The notes: generated from the sequence alone by a model not told the origin. A stretch of DNA of 64,000 bases from Muricoccus pecuniae (GCF_014199205.1 NZ_JACIJD010000002.1:1-64000), one strand, 5' to 3'. Shown: positions 17,400 through 28,917, numbered from the stretch's first letter. Numbers and translations are program-made.

Positions 17400-18263
17400 A
17401 TGTCGCCCATCCTCGCCGGCCTGCTGCTCCAATGCGCGGCCATCGCCCTGTTCGTCGCGCTGGACACGGTGACGAAGCTCCTCACCGCCCACTACCCCGT
17501 GCCGCAGATCATCTTCCTCCGGTTCCTCTTCCACACGCTGGTGGTGGCCCTGGCCCTGCGGCTGGCCACGGGCCGCCTTCCCTGGCGGAGCCGCAGGCCG
17601 GGGTTGGAGACCGTTCGGAGCCTCACCCTGCTCGCGGCCAACCTGCTCTTCGTCATCGCCCTGTCCTACATCCCCCTGGCCGACGCCTCCGCCGTCACCT
17701 TCGCCTCGCCCATCTTCACCGCCGGGCTGGCCGCGCTCTTCCTCGGGGAGATGGTGGGGCGCCGGCGCTGGGTGGGCATCGGGATCGGGCTGGCCGGGGT
17801 GATGCTCGCGCTGCGCCCGCCCTTCCTGACGGGCGAGACCCCGCACTGGGCGCTGTTCCTGCCCCTGGGCACCGCGGCCTTCTTCGGGGCCTACCAGATC
17901 CTGACCCGCAAGCTCTCCACCGTGGACGGGCCCGGCACCATCATCCTCCATACCGGCCTCGCCGCCGGGGCGGTGGCGGGGCTGGCCCAGCCCTTCGTCT
18001 GGCAGCCGCCGGCGGCCTGGGCCTGGCTGCTGGTGATGCTGGCCGGGATCTTCGGCTCGGCCGGCCACTACCTCCTGATCCAGGCCTATTCCCGGGCGCC
18101 CGCCAGCATCCTGGCGCCGATGACCTACACCCAGCTCGTCTGGGCCACCCTCTCCTCCGCCCTCTTCTTCGGGGACCCGCCCGACCGCTGGACGATGCTG
18201 GGCGCCGCCGTGATCGCGGCTGGCGGGATCGTCATGGGCTGGCCGGAGCGGCGCCGGGGCTGA
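17400..18263 (+). CDS. DMT-superfamily (EamA) transporter
   Basis: A 287-residue inner-membrane protein with ten hydrophobic segments in two EamA halves; LSYIPLADASAVTFASPIF and YSRAPASILAPMTYTQLVW are the paired fourth-helix motifs typical of the family (as in RhtA/S-adenosylmethionine-type exporters). It is a second, distinct DMT protein in this window and not a close copy of the one at 13.2-14.1 kb. Substrate unknown. It precedes the enoyl-CoA hydratase gene by 63 bp. Confidence 0.8.
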   Translation: MSPILAGLLLQCAAIALFVALDTVTKLLTAHYPVPQIIFLRFLFHTLVVALALRLATGRLPWRSRRPGLETVRSLTLLAANLLFVIALSYIPLADASAVTFASPIFTAGLAALFLGEMVGRRRWVGIGIGLAGVMLALRPPFLTGETPHWALFLPLGTAAFFGAYQILTRKLSTVDGPGTIILHTGLAAGAVAGLAQPFVWQPPAAWAWLLVMLAGIFGSAGHYLLIQAYSRAPASILAPMTYTQLVWATLSSALFFGDPPDRWTMLGAAVIAAGGIVMGWPERRRG

Positions 18264-18326
18264 TGAGCCCCCGTTGACCGCGCCCGCGCCCCGCCACAGC
18301 CTGCGCCGACGGAACGGGAGGACGGA

Positions 18327-19106
18327 ATGGCCGATTACGGGATGATCCGGGTGGAGACGCGCGGCAAGGTGGGGCTGATCACGCTCGACCGGCCCTCGGC
18401 GCTGAACGCCCTCTGCGATCAGCTGATGACCGAGGTCGGGCAGGCGCTCCGGGCCTTCGAGGCCGATGACGCGATCGGGGCCATCGTGCTGACGGGCAGC
18501 GAGAAGGCCTTCGCCGCCGGGGCCGACATCAAGGAGATGAAGGACCGCACCTATCCCGCCGTCCATTTCGAGGACTTCATCGGCACGAAGTGGGAGACGG
18601 TCCTCACCATCAGGAAGCCGGTGATCGCGGCGGTGGCGGGCTTCGCCCTCGGCGGCGGCTGCGAGCTGGCCATGATGTGCGACATCATCCTCGCGGCCGA
18701 GAACGCGAAGTTCGGCCAGCCCGAGATCAAGCTGGGCATCATCCCCGGTGCCGGCGGCACCCAGCGGCTGATCCGGGCCGTCGGCAAGTCCAAGGCCATG
18801 GACCTCATCCTGACCGGGCGGATGATGGACGCCGCCGAGGCCGAGCGCTGCAACCTCGTCACCCGCGTGGTGCCGGTGGAGTCGCTCCTGGACGAGGCCG
18901 TGAGGATGGGCGAGGCGATCGCCTCCTTCTCTCTCCCCTCCGTCGTCATGGCCAAGGAGGCGGTGAACGCCGCTTATGAGATGACCCTGCGCGAGGGGGT
19001 GCGCTTCGAGCGCCGCCTTTTCCACAGCCTCTTCGCGACCGAGGACCAGAAGGAGGGCATGTCGGCCTTCGCCGAGAAGCGCAAACCCGCCTTCCGGAAC
19101 GCGTGA
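18327..19106 (+). CDS. Enoyl-CoA hydratase
   Basis: A 259-residue crotonase-family enzyme that hydrates trans-2-enoyl-CoA in fatty-acid or amino-acid oxidation. The oxyanion-hole motifs are [10 protein letters not shown] (about residue 65) and [15 protein letters not shown] (about residue 105). Both catalytic acids of true hydratases are present: the Glu of [10 protein letters not shown] and the Glu of [15 protein letters not shown]. The C-terminal [10 protein letters not shown] matches the CoA-binding tail. GGGAGG precedes the ATG. It is followed by the rpsT promoter. Confidence 0.9.
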   Translation: MADYGMIRVETRGKVGLITLDRPSALNALCDQLMTEVGQALRAFEADDAIGAIVLTGSEKAFAAGADIKEMKDRTYPAVHFEDFIGTKWETVLTIRKPVIAAVAGFALGGGCELAMMCDIILAAENAKFGQPEIKLGIIPGAGGTQRLIRAVGKSKAMDLILTGRMMDAAEAERCNLVTRVVPVESLLDEAVRMGEAIASFSLPSVVMAKEAVNAAYEMTLREGVRFERRLFHSLFATEDQKEGMSAFAEKRKPAFRNA

Positions 19107-19127
19107 GGGAGGGGGCGAGCTCTTTCC

Positions 19128-19156
19128 TTGACTCCCAGGGGGGCTGTGGATAGAAC
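19128..19156 (+). promoter_or_regulatory. Promoter of rpsT
   Basis: TTGACT (19128-19133), a 17-nt spacer, then TAGAAC (19151-19156). This is an excellent sigma-70-type match 70 bp before the rpsT start and just after the enoyl-CoA hydratase stop. Confidence 0.7.
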
Positions 19157-19226
19157 GCCCCCCTTCCCGCGGCTGCCCCAGGCGGTGCGCGTCCCGAGAA
19201 CATTTCGACTGGTATCCCTAAGGCCC

Positions 19227-19499
19227 ATGGCGAACACCGCTTCCGCGCGCAAGCGCATCCGGCAGATCGAGAAGCGCACCGAGCGCAACCGCGCCCGCCG
19301 CTCGCGCGTCCGCACCTTCCTGCGTGCGGTCGAGGACGCGATCACCGGCGGCGACAAGGCGAAGGCCCAGGAGGCGTTCCGCCTTGCCCAGCCCGAGCTG
19401 CAGCGCGCCGCCGACAAGGGCGTGACGCATGACAACACGGTGGCGCGCAAGCTCTCGCGCCTGTCCGCGCGGATCAAGGCGATCGGCGCCGCCGCCTGA
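19227..19499 (+). CDS. rpsT: 30S ribosomal protein S20
   Basis: A 90-residue basic helical protein that binds 16S rRNA in the small subunit. The N-terminus [20 protein letters not shown] and the motif [12 protein letters not shown] are diagnostic. The longer upstream frame is rejected because the S20 N-terminus begins at ATG 19227. It has its own promoter and terminator and sits directly ahead of dnaA, as in many alphaproteobacteria. Confidence 0.96.
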   Translation: MANTASARKRIRQIEKRTERNRARRSRVRTFLRAVEDAITGGDKAKAQEAFRLAQPELQRAADKGVTHDNTVARKLSRLSARIKAIGAAA

Positions 19500-19565
19500 C
19501 AAGTGAGGGGCGCCAGCACGGCGCCCTCCGCCAAGTCATGACCAAGTAGACCTGTGATGCGGATG

Positions 19566-19600
19566 CGTCACGGTGCTTCCGCGCCGTGGCGTTTTTCTTT
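19566..19600 (+). terminator. Intrinsic terminator between rpsT and dnaA
   Basis: CGTCACGG (19566-19573) pairs with CCGTGGCG (19584-19591) over 8 bp (one G:T), followed at once by TTTTTCTTT. A second GC hairpin (GGGCGCC/GGCGCCC, near 19508-19526) lies upstream without a U-run. dnaA must therefore have its own promoter downstream. Confidence 0.75.
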
Positions 19601-19602
19601 GC

Positions 19603-19652
19603 GCCGGGTCTCTGGTCTGCCGGGCCGGGTTTGCCGGGTCTGGTCTGCCGGG
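19603..19652 (+). repeat. Imperfect tandem repeat upstream of dnaA
   Basis: A 22-bp unit at 19603-19624 recurs as a 20-bp unit at 19633-19652, differing by one missing CT. Each unit begins GCCGGGTCT and ends TCTGCCGGG. It lies between the rpsT terminator and the dnaA start, in the region where the dnaA promoter must be. Confidence 0.7.
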
Positions 19653-19753
19653 AACGTGTTTGGCGTTGGCCGCTCCCGGGGCCGCAAGTTACCTTTCAGG
19701 ATAGAGGGGGCGCCCGCGGCGACGTGGGCGCTAAGGGGCAGGGGGTGGATCGC

Positions 19754-21244
19754 ATGCCGGATCAGCACGCCAATGCCACGTCCGCCGTCCCGGCCTCGGG
19801 CCTGCCCGACGGGGCGCGGCTGGACGCCGCCTGGGCGCGCATCCGAGGCCGCCTGCGCGAGGAGGTGGGCGAGGCCGAGTATCGCACCTGGCTGCGCCAG
19901 CTCACCCTGGCCGGGGTGGAGGACGAGGAGGCGGTGATCCATGTCCCCACCCGCTTCCTCAGGGACTGGTTGCGCGGCCAGTACGGGGACCGGCTGAGGG
20001 CGCTGTGGCAGGCCGAGTCGGTCGGCGTGCGCCGGGTGGATATCCGCGTCGCCTCCCCCGCCGACGGGGCGCGGGCCGCCGCCGCGGAAGCCCCCGCCGT
20101 CGTGGACGGCGCCGAATTGGCCGAGCCGCTGGCCGCGACCCGCCCGGCGGGCGAGATCCGCGCCGAGGCCGCGAGGCCCGAGGCCCGCAGCGCCGACTCC
20201 CGTAGTGATTGGGCCGCGCCGCTCGATCCCCGCTTCACCTTCGACAGCTTCATCGTCGGCAAGCCGAACGAGTTCGCCCATGCCTGCGCGCGCCGCGTGG
20301 CCGAGAAGCCGAACTCGCCGGGCTTCAACCCGCTGTTCCTCTATGGCGGGGTGGGGCTGGGCAAGACGCATCTGATGCATGCGATCGCCTGGGCGATCCG
20401 CGAGCCGCAGGCGGGCGGGCCGGGCCGCTCGGTGGCCTACATGTCCGCCGAGAAGTTCATGTACCGCTTCATCGCGGCGCTGCGCTCGCAGAGCACGATG
20501 GAGTTCAAGGAGAGCCTCCGCTCCGTCGACGTGCTGATGATCGACGACCTGCAGTTCCTGATCGGCAAGGACAACACGCAGGAGGAGTTCTTCCACACCT
20601 TCAACGCGCTGGTGGACCAGGGCAAGCAGATCGTCGTCTCCTCCGACAAGCCGCCGAGCGACCTCGCGGGGCTGGAGGACCGGCTGCGGACGCGGCTGGG
20701 CTGCGGTATGGTGGCCGACATCCACGCGACCACCTACGAGCTGCGCATCTCGATCCTGGAGAGCAAGGCGAACACCGCGCAGGTGGACGTGCCGGCGCGG
20801 GTGCTGGAGTTCCTGGCGCACAAGATCACCTCGAACGTGCGCGAGCTGGAAGGGGCGCTGAACCGCCTCATCGCCCATGCGAACCTTTTCGGCCGGCCGG
20901 TGACGCTGGAATCCTGCCAGGAGGTGCTGCACGACATCCTGCGCGCCCATGACCGGCGGGTGACGATCGAGGAGATCCAAAAGCGGGTCGCCGAGCACTA
21001 CAACATCCGCCTGACCGACATGTCCTCGGCCCGCCGCGCGCGGAACGTGGCGCGGCCGCGGCAGGTGGCGATGTATCTCTCGAAGCAGCTCACCTCCCGC
21101 TCCCTCCCCGAGATCGGCCGGCGCTTCGGCAACCGCGACCACACGACGGTGATGCACGCCGTCTCCCGCGTCGCGGAGCTGATGCAGGGCGATGCCGGCT
21201 TCGCCGAGGATGTCGAGCTTCTCCGGCGGATGCTGGAGACCTGA
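19754..21244 (+). CDS. dnaA: Chromosomal replication initiator protein DnaA
   Basis: A 496-residue initiator. Domain I (about 20-105) begins AWARIRGRLREEVGEAEYRTW; an Ala-rich domain II linker follows (about 105-160). Domain III is the AAA+ ATPase starting FTFDSFIVGKPNEFA, with Walker A GGVGLGKTHLMHAI (about 197) and Walker B LMIDDLQFL. Domain IV holds the DnaA-box-binding helix-turn-helix with signature GRRFGNRDHTTVMHA. ATG 19754 is preceded by GGGCAGGGGG; GTG at 19745 is an in-frame alternative. No TTATCCACA-type boxes are seen in the upstream spacer, so oriC is probably elsewhere. Confidence 0.95.
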   Translation: MPDQHANATSAVPASGLPDGARLDAAWARIRGRLREEVGEAEYRTWLRQLTLAGVEDEEAVIHVPTRFLRDWLRGQYGDRLRALWQAESVGVRRVDIRVASPADGARAAAAEAPAVVDGAELAEPLAATRPAGEIRAEAARPEARSADSRSDWAAPLDPRFTFDSFIVGKPNEFAHACARRVAEKPNSPGFNPLFLYGGVGLGKTHLMHAIAWAIREPQAGGPGRSVAYMSAEKFMYRFIAALRSQSTMEFKESLRSVDVLMIDDLQFLIGKDNTQEEFFHTFNALVDQGKQIVVSSDKPPSDLAGLEDRLRTRLGCGMVADIHATTYELRISILESKANTAQVDVPARVLEFLAHKITSNVRELEGALNRLIAHANLFGRPVTLESCQEVLHDILRAHDRRVTIEEIQKRVAEHYNIRLTDMSSARRARNVARPRQVAMYLSKQLTSRSLPEIGRRFGNRDHTTVMHAVSRVAELMQGDAGFAEDVELLRRMLET

Positions 21245-21245
21245 G

Positions 21246-21267
21246 AGGGGGGGGCTTTCGGCCCCCT
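21246..21267. terminator. Convergent hairpin between dnaA and the oxidoreductase gene
   Basis: AGGGGG (21246-21251) and CCCCCT (21262-21267) flank a short loop. It sits between the dnaA stop and the stop of the opposite-strand gene, overlapping the latter by two bases. No U-run on either side. Confidence 0.4.
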
Positions 21268-22273
21268 ACCACTCCACCCCGATCTTGCCGAAGTGCTTGC
21301 CGGACTCCTCGTGCCGGAAGGCCTCGGCGAGATCCTCCAGCGGGAAGCTCCGGTCGATCACGGGGCGCAGCGCGCCGTCATCCAGGGCGCGCACGAAGTC
21401 CTGCTGGTGGCGCCGGCTGCCGACGATCAGCCCTTGCAGCCGCGCATGCCTCGCCATCAGCGCCGCGGTGGGCACCTCGCCCGCCCGGCCGGTGAGCACG
21501 CCGATGAGCGAGATATGCCCGCCCACCCGCACGGCCGCGATGGACTGGGCGAGGGTGCCGGGCCCGCCGACCTCCACCACATGGTCCACGCCGCGCCCGC
21601 CGGTGAGGTCGCGCGCCCGGGCGCCCCATTCCCCCTCCTGGCGGTAGTTGATTACCTCATCAGCGCCGAGGGCGCGGGCACGCTCCAGCTTCTCGTCGGA
21701 GGAGGAGGTGATGATCACCCGCGCGCCCATCCGCCTGGCGAGCTGGAGCGCGAAGATGGACACCCCGCCCGTGCCGAGGGCGAGGACCGTGTCCCCCGGC
21801 TTCAGCCCGCCATCCACCACCAGCGCCCGCCAGGCCGTGAGCCCGGCCGTGGTGATGGTCGCGGCCTCCACATGGCTGAAGCCCCGCGGCGCGCGGGTGA
21901 AGGCAGTGGCGGGGCGCACGGCCACCTCCTGGGCGAAGCCGTCGATGCCGTCGCCGGGGGTGCGGGAGAAGTTGTCGATCTCCGGCGGGCCGTCCTGCCA
22001 GTCCGGGAAGAAGCAGGAGACGACGTGGTCGCCGGGGCGGAAATCCGTCACCCCCGTGCCGACCGCCTCCACCACCCCTGCGCCGTCGGACATCGGCACG
22101 CGCCCGTCCTCGGCCCGGGCCCGGCCACTGGCGACGCCGTAGTCGTGGAAATTCAGCGAGCTGGCATGGAGGGCGACCCGGATCTCGCCCGGGCCGGGCG
22201 CGCCGGGGTCAGGGCGCTCCACCCTCTCCAGCCTCTCCAGCCCGCCGGGGGCGCGCACCACCATCGCTCGCAT
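21266..22273 (-). CDS. NAD(P)-dependent zinc-type alcohol dehydrogenase/quinone oxidoreductase (MDR family)
   Basis: A 335-residue medium-chain dehydrogenase/reductase. The GroES-like domain (about 25-125) contains SSLNFHDYGVASG and SDGAGVVEAVGTGVTDF; the Rossmann domain has ALGTGGVSIFALQLARRMGA and ends EESGKHFGKIGV, a typical MDR tail. The catalytic-zinc Cys of true alcohol dehydrogenases is not seen at its usual place (N-F-H-D instead of C-x-T-D), so it is probably a zinc-free quinone oxidoreductase-like enzyme. It interrupts dnaA-dnaN on the opposite strand. GGAGAGAG precedes the ATG at 22273. Confidence 0.85.
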   Translation of the reverse strand: MRAMVVRAPGGLERLERVERPDPGAPGPGEIRVALHASSLNFHDYGVASGRARAEDGRVPMSDGAGVVEAVGTGVTDFRPGDHVVSCFFPDWQDGPPEIDNFSRTPGDGIDGFAQEVAVRPATAFTRAPRGFSHVEAATITTAGLTAWRALVVDGGLKPGDTVLALGTGGVSIFALQLARRMGARVIITSSSDEKLERARALGADEVINYRQEGEWGARARDLTGGRGVDHVVEVGGPGTLAQSIAAVRVGGHISLIGVLTGRAGEVPTAALMARHARLQGLIVGSRRHQQDFVRALDDGALRPVIDRSFPLEDLAEAFRHEESGKHFGKIGVEW

Positions 22274-22441
22274 GGCTCTCTCCGCATCGATCCCCGTTCG
22301 AACGCGCGGGGCGGGGAGGGGTGTCCGTGCGGGGTGCGGAAAGGCCGCATTCCCGGCCCGAGTCTTCACGCCGAGTTTTCAGGATGATAGAGGGCTCATC
22401 CGGGGGGCTGTCGCCTCCAGCGCGTTACGGGGGTGGCGGCG

Positions 22442-23569
22442 ATGAAGTTCACGGTGGACCGGGCGGTGCTCCTCAAGGCTCTCGCCCATGTCCAGAGCGT
22501 GGTGGAGCGGCGCAACACCATCCCCATCCTGGCCAATGTGCTGCTCGACGCCGCCGAGGGCCGGCTCCGCCTGACCGCGACCGACATGGAGATCGCGATC
22601 GTCGAGGAGGTGGGCGGCATCGAAGTCGGGCGCGAGGGTCGCTGCACGGCGCCCGCCGCAACCCTGTTCGAGATCGTCCGCAAGCTGCCCGACGGGGTGA
22701 AGGTGGAGCTGGACCACCGCGGCGGGGACGCCCCGCTGGCGCTGCGCGCCGGCCGCTACAACACGAGCCTGATGGTGCTGCCGGTGGAGGACTTCCCCTC
22801 CATGACCGAGGGCAAGCTCCCCCACAAGTTCAGCGTCACCGCCGGCATGCTGCGGGACCTCGTGGACCGCACCCGCTTCGCCATCTCCACGGAGGAGACG
22901 CGCTACTACCTCAACGGCATCTACCTGCACGCGACCGAGGTGGACGGCACGAAGGTGCTGCGCGCGGTGGCGACGGACGGCCATCGCCTCGCCCGCGTGG
23001 AGGAGCCGCTGCCCGATGGGGCCGAGGGCATGCCGGGCGTGATCGTTCCCCGCAAGACGATCGCCGAGTTGCGCAAGCTGGCCGAGGAGACGGTGGACGA
23101 GATCGAGATGCGGCTCTCCGACACGAAGCTGCAGGTGAAGCTCGGCAGCGTCACCCTCACCAGCAAGCTGATCGATGGCACCTTCCCGGACTATGAGCGC
23201 GTGATCCCCAAGGGGAACGACCGGCTCCTCTCCGTGGACAAGAACGCCTTCGCCGCCGCCGTGGACCGCGTGGCCGCGATCAGCAGCGAGCGCTCGCGCC
23301 CGGTGAAGCTGTCACTGGAGAAGAACCACCTCCTCCTCACCGCCGCCTCGCCGGACCAGGGGCAGGCGCAGGAGGAGCTGGAGGGCGACACGGTGGCCTA
23401 TGACTCCGCCCCGCTCGAGATCGGCTTCCAGGCCCGTTACCTCAAGGACATCACGGACCAGGTGGACGGGCAGGTGGAGTTCCGCTTCGCCGACGGCTCC
23501 GCCCCCACCATCGTGCAGGACGCCTCCAAGCCCGAGGCCCTCTACGTCCTGATGCCGATGCGGGTCTGA
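22442..23569 (+). CDS. dnaN: DNA polymerase III beta subunit (sliding clamp)
   Basis: A 375-residue clamp that encircles DNA and tethers polymerase III. The start MKFTVDRAVLLKALAHVQSV, the internal RYNTSLMVLPVEDFPSM and the C-terminal YVLMPMRV (the P-x-R end of the clamp that lines the peptide-binding groove) are diagnostic. Three topologically similar domains of about 125 residues fit the length. The ATG at 22442, not the one three codons earlier, matches the family N-terminus. recF follows after 123 bp. Confidence 0.95.
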   Translation: MKFTVDRAVLLKALAHVQSVVERRNTIPILANVLLDAAEGRLRLTATDMEIAIVEEVGGIEVGREGRCTAPAATLFEIVRKLPDGVKVELDHRGGDAPLALRAGRYNTSLMVLPVEDFPSMTEGKLPHKFSVTAGMLRDLVDRTRFAISTEETRYYLNGIYLHATEVDGTKVLRAVATDGHRLARVEEPLPDGAEGMPGVIVPRKTIAELRKLAEETVDEIEMRLSDTKLQVKLGSVTLTSKLIDGTFPDYERVIPKGNDRLLSVDKNAFAAAVDRVAAISSERSRPVKLSLEKNHLLLTAASPDQGQAQEELEGDTVAYDSAPLEIGFQARYLKDITDQVDGQVEFRFADGSAPTIVQDASKPEALYVLMPMRV

Positions 23570-23668
23570 CCCCGCGCCTCTCCGACGGGCCGCCCCGCCC
23601 CTTCCGGCCGCGCCGGGCCGGGGGCAGGGCCGGCACGGCGGGCAGCGGGGCGCCCATCCCCCTCGGTA

Positions 23669-23696
23669 CCCCCTCCGCGTGACCCCCTCCGCGTGA
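23669..23696 (+). repeat. 14-bp tandem duplication at the recF start
   Basis: The unit CCCCCTCCGCGTGA occurs twice in exact tandem (23669-23682, 23683-23696) with a partial third copy to 23704. The second copy contains the probable recF GTG start; the GTG of the first copy is out of frame. Confidence 0.8.
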
Positions 23697-24838
23697 CCCC
23701 CTCCCTCCGCCTGACGCGCCTGCAGCTGCAGGACTTCCGCAACCACGCCCGCACCGCCCTGCGCGTCTCCGCGGGGATCGTGGTGATCGCGGGGGAGAAC
23801 GGGTCGGGCAAGACGAACCTCCTGGAGGCGATCAGCCTGCTCGGCCCCGGGCGCGGGCTGCGCGGCGCGCGCATCGCCGATCTCGGCCGTCATGTGGGGG
23901 AGGAAGGCCTGCCCTGGGCCGTCTCCGGCCGCTTCGAGGGGCCGGAAGGGGAGTTCGACCTCGGCACCGGCACCGCCCATGACGGCCCCGCCGAGAAGCG
24001 CGCCTTCCGCCTGAACGGCGAGCCCGTGCGGACCCAGGCGGAGCTTGGCCGGCTCGTGGCCGCCGTCTGGCTCACCCCGCAGATGGACCGGCTGTTCCAG
24101 GAGGCCGCCTCCGGCCGCCGCCGCTTCCTCGACCGCCTGGTCTGGGCGCTGGACCCGAACCATGCCCGCGAGGTCTCGGCCTATGAGAACGCGATGACCC
24201 AGCGCAACCGGCTCCTGGCCGAGACGCGCGAGGGAGGGCGCGCGGAGCCCCGCTGGCTGGACGGGCTGGAGGACGCCATGGCCCGGCACGGCGTGGCCCT
24301 CACCGCCGCCCGGCGCTCGCTGATCGCCCAGCTCAACGGCGCCCTGGCCGGAGGCGTCGCCGGGGCCTTCCCCGCCGCGCTCTGCGCCCTGGAATGCGAG
24401 ACGGCCGCCGCGCTGGAGACGCAGTCCGCCCTGGCCGTGGAGGACGGGCTGCGCGAGACCCTGGCCGCCCGCCGGGGCCGGGACGCCGCGGCGGGCATGG
24501 CCCTGGCCGGCCCGCATCGCTGCGACCTCCGCCTCTCCCATCTGCCCAAGGGCGTTCCGGCGGAGCTGTGCTCCACGGGCGAGCAGAAGGCGCTGCTCAT
24601 CTCCACCGTGCTCGCCCATTCCGCCTTGATCGCCGCCCTGCGCGGCTTCGCGCCGCTGCTGCTGCTGGACGAGATCGCGGCGCACCTGGATGCCACCCGG
24701 CGGGAGGCCCTGTTCGCGGCCCTCGCCGCCCTGCCTGCCCAGAGCTTCCTGACCGGGACGGAGCCGGGGGTCTTCGCCTCCCTCGACGGGGTGGCGGAGC
24801 TGTTCTCGATCGGCCCAGAGGGCGTGGCGCCGGGCTAG
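23693..24838 (+). CDS. recF: DNA replication and repair protein RecF
   Basis: A 381-residue SMC-like ATPase that helps load RecA at gaps. It shows the RecF N-terminal pattern LRLTRLQLQDFRNHARTAL, Walker A AGENGSGKTNLLEA (about residue 30), signature LCSTGEQKALLIS and Walker B LLLLDEIAAHLD. The start is taken as GTG 23693 since the conserved beta-strand begins a few codons later and no in-frame ATG lies between. No good Shine-Dalgarno sequence is visible, and the start falls in a tandem repeat, so expression may be weak or coupled. Confidence 0.92.
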   Translation: MTPSLRLTRLQLQDFRNHARTALRVSAGIVVIAGENGSGKTNLLEAISLLGPGRGLRGARIADLGRHVGEEGLPWAVSGRFEGPEGEFDLGTGTAHDGPAEKRAFRLNGEPVRTQAELGRLVAAVWLTPQMDRLFQEAASGRRRFLDRLVWALDPNHAREVSAYENAMTQRNRLLAETREGGRAEPRWLDGLEDAMARHGVALTAARRSLIAQLNGALAGGVAGAFPAALCALECETAAALETQSALAVEDGLRETLAARRGRDAAAGMALAGPHRCDLRLSHLPKGVPAELCSTGEQKALLISTVLAHSALIAALRGFAPLLLLDEIAAHLDATRREALFAALAALPAQSFLTGTEPGVFASLDGVAELFSIGPEGVAPG

Positions 24839-24982
24839 GGGGCTATCCTCTCCGCGCTACACGTCTGCCGGGAGCCCTTCCGGGCGGGCTCAACCCGGCT
24901 CGGCCGATTTCCCTTGCAGATCCACTATTTCGGCGTCCCAACCATGGCTTCGCGCGCGCGGAATCCTTATATTGCAGCCTGA

Positions 24983-27493
<2,511 letters not shown>

Positions 27494-27498
27494 GACCG

Positions 27499-27546
27499 TG
27501 CCGGGCGGGGACGGCAGGGAAGCCGCCGCCCGCCCGGTGCATTTTC
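27499..27546 (+). terminator. Intrinsic terminator after gyrB
   Basis: CCGGGCGGG and CCCGCCCGG pair perfectly over 9 bp around an inner CGGC/GCCG helix, followed by TGCATTTTCC. It lies just after the gyrB stop. Confidence 0.65.
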
Positions 27547-27623
27547 CGGCCCGGGGGCCTTCAACGCGCCGGCAAATCCGGTCACCTTCCTCTCCATCCG
27601 TTCCGCACGGCTGAGGAAGCCCC

Positions 27624-28250
27624 ATGAAGCTCTACTACTCCCCCGGCGCCTGCTCGCTCGGCATCCACATCCTGCTCGAGGAGATCGGCAAGCCCTACGA
27701 GCTCTCGCTCGTGGCGCTGAAGGAGGGGGCGCAGCACGGGGCTGAGTACACGGCCGTGAATCCGAAGTCGAAGGTGCCTGCCCTCGACACCGGGGATGGC
27801 GGCCCGGCGCTCACGGAGTTTCCGGCGATCGCGGCCTTTCTCGCCATAGCCAATCCCGAGGCGGGGCTGGTACCGCGCGACGCCCTCGGCCAGGCCCGCG
27901 CCCTGGAGGCGGTGGACTACGTCACCGGCACGATCCACCCGCACGCCTTCACTCGCCAGTTCCGGCCGAACGTCTTCTCCCTGCGGGAGGAGGACCATCC
28001 CGCCGTCATCGAGCAGGCCCGCGCCAATGCGGACAAGTTCTTCGGCGTGGTCGAGAAGATCTGGCGCGGGGACACCTGGCTGCTGCCGCAGGGCTTCTCG
28101 ATTGCCGATGCCGCGCTCTTCTTCGTCGAGTACTGGCAGGCGAAGCGCGTGGGCGGCCCGCTGCCGCCGAAGCTCGACGCGCATCTCAAGGCGATGCTGG
28201 AGCGGCCGGCGGTGAAGCGCGCGCTGGAGCAGGAAGGCCTCTCGGCCTGA
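27624..28250 (+). CDS. Glutathione S-transferase (beta-class-like)
   Basis: A 208-residue cytoplasmic transferase. The N-terminal thioredoxin-like domain begins MKLYYSPGACSLGIHILLEE, with the beta-class Cys10 that can bind glutathione, then NPKSKVPAL (cis-Pro) and LTEFPAIAAFLA. The helical C-terminal domain contains GFSIADAALFFVEYWQ, the N-capping motif of GSTs. It conjugates or reduces electrophiles with glutathione. GAGGAAG precedes the ATG. A GC-rich hairpin (about 28255-28279) lies just past the stop without a U-run. Confidence 0.88.
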   Translation: MKLYYSPGACSLGIHILLEEIGKPYELSLVALKEGAQHGAEYTAVNPKSKVPALDTGDGGPALTEFPAIAAFLAIANPEAGLVPRDALGQARALEAVDYVTGTIHPHAFTRQFRPNVFSLREEDHPAVIEQARANADKFFGVVEKIWRGDTWLLPQGFSIADAALFFVEYWQAKRVGGPLPPKLDAHLKAMLERPAVKRALEQEGLSA

Positions 28251-28344
28251 CGCAGCCGCGGGCCCCCGGCCCGCGTGGCAGGACATATCCGAAGAGCGAA
28301 GGGCACGGGAGGGCGCGGCATCGCCCGTCCCCGTGCGATGGCCG

Positions 28345-28917
28345 ATGACGAACGAACCGAATCCCGTCTCCTTCTGGTTTCTCCGCCATGGCGAGACCGA
28401 CTGGAACGCCCGCATGCTCTCCCAGGGGCAGGTGGACATCCCGCTCAACAGCGTCGGCCTCGCCCAGGCCGGGCGGGCGGCGGAGGCGCTGGTGGGGAAG
28501 GGGATCCGCTCCATCCACGCCAGCACGCTCACCCGCGCCCGCGTCACGGCCGAGATCGTGGCCGCGCGGCTGGAGCTGCCCGTGACGCTGGACCCCGAAC
28601 TCGTCGAGTGCGCCTTCGGCGTGCAGGAAGGCCAGGAGATGTCCGCCTGGTTCCAAGACTGGATCGACGGCACCACCACGCCCGAGGGCGCCGAGCCCTT
28701 CGCCGATCTCCGCGCCCGCGCCGTGCGCGCCATCAACCGCGCGACAGCGAGCCCCGGCCCCGTGCTGGTGGTGGCGCATGGCGCCCTCTGGCGCGCCTTC
28801 CGTCAGGCGGCCGGGCTGGAGGCGAATATCCGCACGCCCAACGCCCTGCCGCTCCTGGTGGAGCCGCCCGGGGGCGACCGGGGCTGGCACTTCACCCCGG
28901 CCGAGCTGGGCGCCTGA
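28345..28917 (+). CDS. Histidine phosphatase family protein (phosphoglycerate-mutase-like)
   Basis: A 190-residue enzyme with the branch-1 histidine phosphatase motif FLRHGETDWNA near the start (His that becomes phosphorylated, plus Arg), SIHASTLTRARVTAE (second Arg) and VVAHGALWRAF (second catalytic His). Probable substrates are sugar phosphates or phosphorylated metabolites; it is too short for cofactor-dependent glycolytic mutase. ATG 28345 is used; GTG four codons upstream is possible. Confidence 0.82.
   Translation: MTNEPNPVSFWFLRHGETDWNARMLSQGQVDIPLNSVGLAQAGRAAEALVGKGIRSIHASTLTRARVTAEIVAARLELPVTLDPELVECAFGVQEGQEMSAWFQDWIDGTTTPEGAEPFADLRARAVRAINRATASPGPVLVVAHGALWRAFRQAAGLEANIRTPNALPLLVEPPGGDRGWHFTPAELGA

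Noticed and set aside
19500-19753. Replication origin upstream of dnaA
   Set aside because: No TTATCCACA-like boxes or AT-rich unwinding region are visible, only a terminator and a GC-rich repeat.
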